From Candidatus Nealsoniibacteriota bacterium (GTDB lineage: Bacteria; Patescibacteriota; Minisyncoccia; Minisyncoccales; GWA2-38-27), in contig PWMZ01000048.1 in the NCBI GenBank assembly GCA_003559065.1, positions 1-11,275 of the forward strand: a DNA stretch of 11,275 bases, read 5' to 3'. Numbering within the stretch: the stretch's first letter is position 1; every line of letters starts with the position of its first letter. Made by a program: the position numbers and the translations under genes. A model generated the notes under the pieces. It worked only from the letters and a program-made list of their open reading frames with translations, had not been told where the DNA came from and did no database searches. Shown here in pieces: positions 8,235 through 11,275 of the stretch.

Positions 8235-9911
8235 ATGTCAGATCCTGTTATTGAGCAAATCAAGAGCAAGCTTGATATTGTAGATGTTATTCAAAACTAT
8301 ATCAAATTAGAAAAAGCCGGTATTAACTACCGAGCTCCTTGCCCTTTTCATTCGGAAAAGAGCCCTTCTTTTTTTGTCTCCCCTTCAAGGCAAATTTGGC
8401 ATTGCTTTGGTTCCTGCTCTGACGGGGGTGACATCTTTAAATTTATTATGAAAATAGAAGGGATTGAATTTTATGAAGCTTTAAAAATACTGGCCGAAAA
8501 AGCCGGAGTTACCCTTAAAAAACAAAATCCTAAACTACAAAGCGAAAGAAAAAAACTAGAATCTATTACCGAATTGGCTTGTTCTTTTTTTGAAGCCCAA
8601 CTGCAAGAGAGTAATTCTGGAAAAAAAGCCAAAGAATATCTTTTAAAAAGAGGGATCAAAGCTAAAACTATTAAAGAGTGGAGATTGGGCTATTCTCCGG
8701 AAAAATGGACCGCTTTGTCTGATTTTTTAATTGGCAAGGGCTTTGAAAGAGAGAAAATAGTAAAATCAGGGTTAGCTTTGAAAAACCAGAATAAATTTTA
8801 TGATAGATTTAGGGGAAGAATAATGTTTCCCGTTTTAAATACCAGGTCTCAAGTAATAGGGTTTGGCGGGAGAGCTTTTAAAGAAAAAGAAACAGCTAAA
8901 TATATCAATAGTCCGGCAACATCCCTATATGATAAAAGTAAAGTTTTGTACGGCCTTGATAAGGCTTCTTTGGAGATGAGAAAAAAGGATTATTGTATTT
9001 TGACCGAAGGATATCTTGACACTATTATGAGTCATCAGGCGGGGTCCGATAATACGGTAGCTGTTTCTGGAACCGCTTTGACTAATTTTCAGCTTAATAT
9101 TATTAAAAGATACACTAAAAGACTAATTTTTGCCTTTGACATGGATTCGGCCGGAGACTCGGCTACCAAAAAAAGTATTTCTTCAGCCCAAGCTTTTGAT
9201 TTTGAAATAAAGGTGGTTTTGATGCCCGAAGGATTGGACCCGGCCGACATCATTGCTAAAAATTTTAAAAAATGGTTTAATCTGTTAAAGGGAGCTAAAT
9301 CCATTTATGATTTTTATCTAGAAAGTGCTCTTTCCAAGTACGATAAAAAAACAATTGAAGGGAAAAAAGCTATCGCGAAAGAAGTTCTTCCTGTTTTTAA
9401 AAAAATTACCAACAGCATTGAACAAAGTCATTGGGTCAAAAAACTATCTCAAGAGTTGGAAATTGACCCTAAAGATGCCTTGAAAGAATTAGATAAAATA
9501 CCTTTTGAAAAAAAAGAAGAGAAAGAAAAACCTTCTAACAATAGGAAAAAGCTTTTAGAAGAAAGGATTTTACTTTTATTTGCCAAAAATCCTAATTTCT
9601 GTCAAAGCCTGGAAGAACAAGAGATAACTCTTTTTTCTCAATCAGAATCGATAAAGTTAATCAAAGAGGGCAAAATTAAAGAAGAAAAATTGAACCTTTT
9701 ATTTCTAAAAGCAGAAAAAGAAGAATTTTCTGAAAATATTGAGGAAGAATTTCAGCAATGTTTTAAACAATTTAAAATTATCTGTTTGAAAGAAAAATTA
9801 AATAATTTATCAAAAGAAATCATAAAAGCGGAAAAAGAAAACAAAGAAACAGGAAAACTCAACAAAGAATTTAATAAACTTTCTCAAACTCTTTCAAATT
9901 TATACAAATAA
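8235..9911 (+). CDS. dnaG: DNA primase DnaG
   Basis: Makes RNA primers for replication at the fork. Its 558 residues are close to the usual length (about 580-600). The N-terminal CHC2 zinc ribbon shows CPFH (36-39) and HCFGSC (56-61). The usual site is CFGC, so this protein carries one extra residue between the last two cysteines (Cx3C). The core follows with RFRGRIMFP (191-199), VIGFGGR (207-213) and [19 protein letters not shown] (223-241). The TOPRIM catalytic domain has TEGYLD (E258), SGTALT (278-283), FDMD (D302, D304) and GLDPADI (333-339), so the metal-binding acids are intact. The rest, from about 365, is charged and helical and not clearly like the E. coli DnaB-binding domain. The start is set by the family opening ([19 protein letters not shown]) and by the promoter directly before it. 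rpoD follows after 2 bases, so the two are almost certainly co-transcribed. Confidence 0.96.
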   Translation: MSDPVIEQIKSKLDIVDVIQNYIKLEKAGINYRAPCPFHSEKSPSFFVSPSRQIWHCFGSCSDGGDIFKFIMKIEGIEFYEALKILAEKAGVTLKKQNPKLQSERKKLESITELACSFFEAQLQESNSGKKAKEYLLKRGIKAKTIKEWRLGYSPEKWTALSDFLIGKGFEREKIVKSGLALKNQNKFYDRFRGRIMFPVLNTRSQVIGFGGRAFKEKETAKYINSPATSLYDKSKVLYGLDKASLEMRKKDYCILTEGYLDTIMSHQAGSDNTVAVSGTALTNFQLNIIKRYTKRLIFAFDMDSAGDSATKKSISSAQAFDFEIKVVLMPEGLDPADIIAKNFKKWFNLLKGAKSIYDFYLESALSKYDKKTIEGKKAIAKEVLPVFKKITNSIEQSHWVKKLSQELEIDPKDALKELDKIPFEKKEEKEKPSNNRKKLLEERILLLFAKNPNFCQSLEEQEITLFSQSESIKLIKEGKIKEEKLNLLFLKAEKEEFSENIEEEFQQCFKQFKIICLKEKLNNLSKEIIKAEKENKETGKLNKEFNKLSQTLSNLYK

Positions 9912-9913
9912 AT

Positions 9914-11155
9914 ATGCCCAAAAAAACTTTAAAAAAAAAGACTACCGCTAAAAAAAATAAAGCCAAGAAAGTTGTTGGCAAGAAAAAAAACAGAAAATCT
10001 ACTTTAAAGAAAAAAACAACTAAAAAAAAGACTAAACCTACCGCTAAAACGACTAAGAAGAAAAGAGTTTCTAAAAAAAGAATCAAAAATGTTTTTCCAG
10101 AAGAAAAAATAGAAGCTTTAATTGAAAAAACAAGAGCAAGGGGTTTTGTTACTACCTCTGAGATTTTATCTTTTTTTCCAAGCGTGGAAAAAGATATAAA
10201 AGGGCTAGAAAGTCTTTATGACAAACTAGACGAAGAAGGTATTGAAGTAAAAGACAGAAAAGATTATTTAAGAGTGGAAGAGGAAAAAGACGAATATCTT
10301 TCCCCTATTAAGGATCTTAAAAAAGTTAGAGTTGATTCTATCCAACTTTATTTAAAAGAAATAGGAAAGGTTGATTTTTTAACTCCGGAGCAAGAAAAAG
10401 AACTATCAAAAAGGATTGAAAAAGGGGACCAGGAAGCTAAAAGACAATTAGCTACCGCTAACTTGAGATTAGTGGTTTCTATTGCTAAAAAATATGCCGG
10501 TAGATCTCCCAACTTAACCTTGCTTGATTTAATTCAGGAGGGAAATTTAGGGTTAGCCAGAGCAGTAGAAAAATTTGATTGGCGAAGAGGCTACAAGTTT
10601 TCTACTTACGCTACTTGGTGGATTAGACAATCGGTTACCAGAGCTTTAGCTGATCAATCAAGAACCATTAGAATTCCCGTTCATATGGTGGAAACTATCT
10701 CTAAATATAATAAAGCGAGAAGAAGGCTTTTGCAAGATTTAGGGAGAGAACCTTTGTCTGAAGAAATAGCTACCGAAATGGGTTTAGAACTAGATAAAGT
10801 TCACCATATAAGCAAAATCTCTCAGGATCCGGTATCTTTAGATTTACCAGTTGGAGATGATGAGGATGATAGTGTTTTAGTAGAGTTTATAGAAGACGAA
10901 AAAACAATTTCTCCTTCTGTCAAAGCAGCTAGAACTTTATTAAAAGAAAGATTGCAAGAGGTTCTGGTGGACTTGACCCCGAGAGAACAAAAGGTTTTAG
11001 CGATGAGATTTGGTTTAGACGATGGAGTAACTCATACTTTGGAAGAAGTAGGTTTAGAGTTTGGGGTTACTAGAGAAAGAATAAGGCAAATAGAAGCCAA
11101 GGCCTTAGAAAGAATTAGAGAACACAAAAAATTGAAAAAATTAAAAGAGTATTAA
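9914..11155 (+). CDS. rpoD: Primary RNA polymerase sigma factor (sigma-70/RpoD/SigA) with lysine-rich N-terminal tail
   Basis: Directs core RNA polymerase to housekeeping promoters. Residues 1-59 are a highly basic tail: 28 lysines, 3 arginines, no acidic residue. A region 1.1-like helical segment follows (about 60-115), then region 1.2 (about 139-172), region 2 ([14 protein letters not shown] at 182-195; core-binding and melting part [17 protein letters not shown] at 229-245), region 3 (about 258-335, with the [14 protein letters not shown] loop), and region 4 (about 346-410). The region 4.2 helix-turn-helix, [20 protein letters not shown] at 376-395, reads -35 boxes. All the DNA-contacting segments look standard, in keeping with the near-consensus promoters at 8163-8228. 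The ATG is 2 bases after the dnaG stop with no ribosome binding site, which suggests re-initiation by ribosomes leaving dnaG. A later start that drops the tail is possible, but there is no in-frame methionine until well inside the conserved domains (M259), so this start is the only sensible one. Confidence 0.97.
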   Translation: MPKKTLKKKTTAKKNKAKKVVGKKKNRKSTLKKKTTKKKTKPTAKTTKKKRVSKKRIKNVFPEEKIEALIEKTRARGFVTTSEILSFFPSVEKDIKGLESLYDKLDEEGIEVKDRKDYLRVEEEKDEYLSPIKDLKKVRVDSIQLYLKEIGKVDFLTPEQEKELSKRIEKGDQEAKRQLATANLRLVVSIAKKYAGRSPNLTLLDLIQEGNLGLARAVEKFDWRRGYKFSTYATWWIRQSVTRALADQSRTIRIPVHMVETISKYNKARRRLLQDLGREPLSEEIATEMGLELDKVHHISKISQDPVSLDLPVGDDEDDSVLVEFIEDEKTISPSVKAARTLLKERLQEVLVDLTPREQKVLAMRFGLDDGVTHTLEEVGLEFGVTRERIRQIEAKALERIREHKKLKKLKEY

Positions 11156-11157
11156 AA

Positions 11158-11183
11158 AAAAGCGACCTTAACGGGTCGCTTTT
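11158..11183. terminator. Bidirectional intrinsic terminator between rpoD and a convergent gene
   Basis: A perfect 10-bp stem, AAAAGCGACC (11158-11167) with GGTCGCTTTT (11174-11183), closes a 6-base loop TTAACG. On the plus strand it lies 2 bases after the rpoD stop and ends in only four T. On the minus strand the same hairpin is followed by a run of eight T (complement of 11154-11161), which is the stronger arrangement and would end the convergent gene. Confidence 0.85.
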
Positions 11184-11275
11184 GAGTATAAGAAGGCGGC
11201 TTCTCTAATTTTGCCGTTTCCTTCTTGAACAAAAATTTTAAACTTGAGGTTAAATTTTTTCTTGCTTCCTATTAA
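11168..11275 (-). CDS. 3' end of a convergent gene, unknown function
   Basis: The minus-strand frame is open from the window edge for 35 codons and stops at TAA (11170-11168). The visible C-terminus reads FVQEGNGKIREAAFLYSKATR, given here from residue 15 to 35 without its lysine-rich lead-in. I do not recognise the family. Two things support it as a real gene: the composition looks like protein (EGNGKIREAA is not low-complexity), and the hairpin it ends in has its long T run on this strand. Its last codons and stop form the stem and loop of that terminator, and only 12 bases separate it from the rpoD stop. A chance open frame of this length is possible in principle. Confidence 0.6.
   Translation of the reverse strand, partial: LIGSKKKFNLKFKIFVQEGNGKIREAAFLYSKATR

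Noticed and set aside
8471..10086. Minus-strand frames opposite dnaG and rpoD (8471-8659, 9089-9304, 9871-10086)
   Set aside because: They are antisense shadows. The last is just the complement of the lysine-rich tail and reads as a phenylalanine/leucine/valine run.
1..11275. CRISPR arrays, insertion sequences, tRNA or rRNA genes
   Set aside because: No spaced direct repeats, no transposase or terminal inverted repeats, and no room outside coding sequence for an RNA gene. The only intergenic stretches are 80 bases or shorter.

Overview
The window is AT-rich and almost fully coding. It fits a bacterium with a small, compact genome, most likely of the Patescibacteria/CPR (Parcubacteria-like) type. 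That placement is an inference. It rests on the base composition, genes that abut or overlap, the absence of convincing Shine-Dalgarno sequences, lysine-rich proteins, and a dnaG-rpoD pair without the rpsU of the classical macromolecular synthesis operon. I see no mobile element, CRISPR array, rRNA or tRNA.

Left part, minus strand (1-8154): a two-gene unit read right to left. galT (galactose-1-phosphate uridylyltransferase) comes first. Its TAA stop shares one base with the ATG of a giant gene that stays open for 2381 codons and leaves the window at base 1. I scanned that frame codon by codon and found no stop. The product matches the cyclic beta-1,2-glucan synthase family (NdvB/ChvB/Cgs) module by module: an N-terminal region, a membrane hairpin, a GT84 glycosyltransferase, four more membrane spans, a glycoamylase-like cyclisation region, two beta-sandwich regions and a GH94 phosphorylase domain, which is cut by the window edge.

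Middle (8155-8234): an 80-base divergent intergenic region with a good promoter on each strand. The two -35 boxes lie back to back, 9 bp apart. Each -10 box is so close to its start codon that both transcripts should start at or within a few bases of the ATG, which predicts leaderless mRNAs.

Right part, plus strand (8235-11155): dnaG (primase) and rpoD (primary sigma factor), 2 bases apart, followed by a hairpin terminator. The last 108 bases hold the 3' end of a convergent minus-strand gene of unknown function. Its stop codon lies in the loop of that terminator hairpin.

Functionally, the left unit is about UDP-sugars and a glucose polymer made at the membrane. GalT interconverts UDP-glucose and glucose-1-phosphate. 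UDP-glucose is the donor of the synthase, and glucose-1-phosphate is what a GH94 phosphorylase releases. The right unit is core replication and transcription. All the oddities I found are small: the leaderless divergent promoter, the lysine tail on RpoD, an extra residue in the primase zinc site, and the stop codon inside a terminator. I see no clearly new multi-gene system. The most notable item is the full-scale glucan synthase itself in what looks like a reduced genome.
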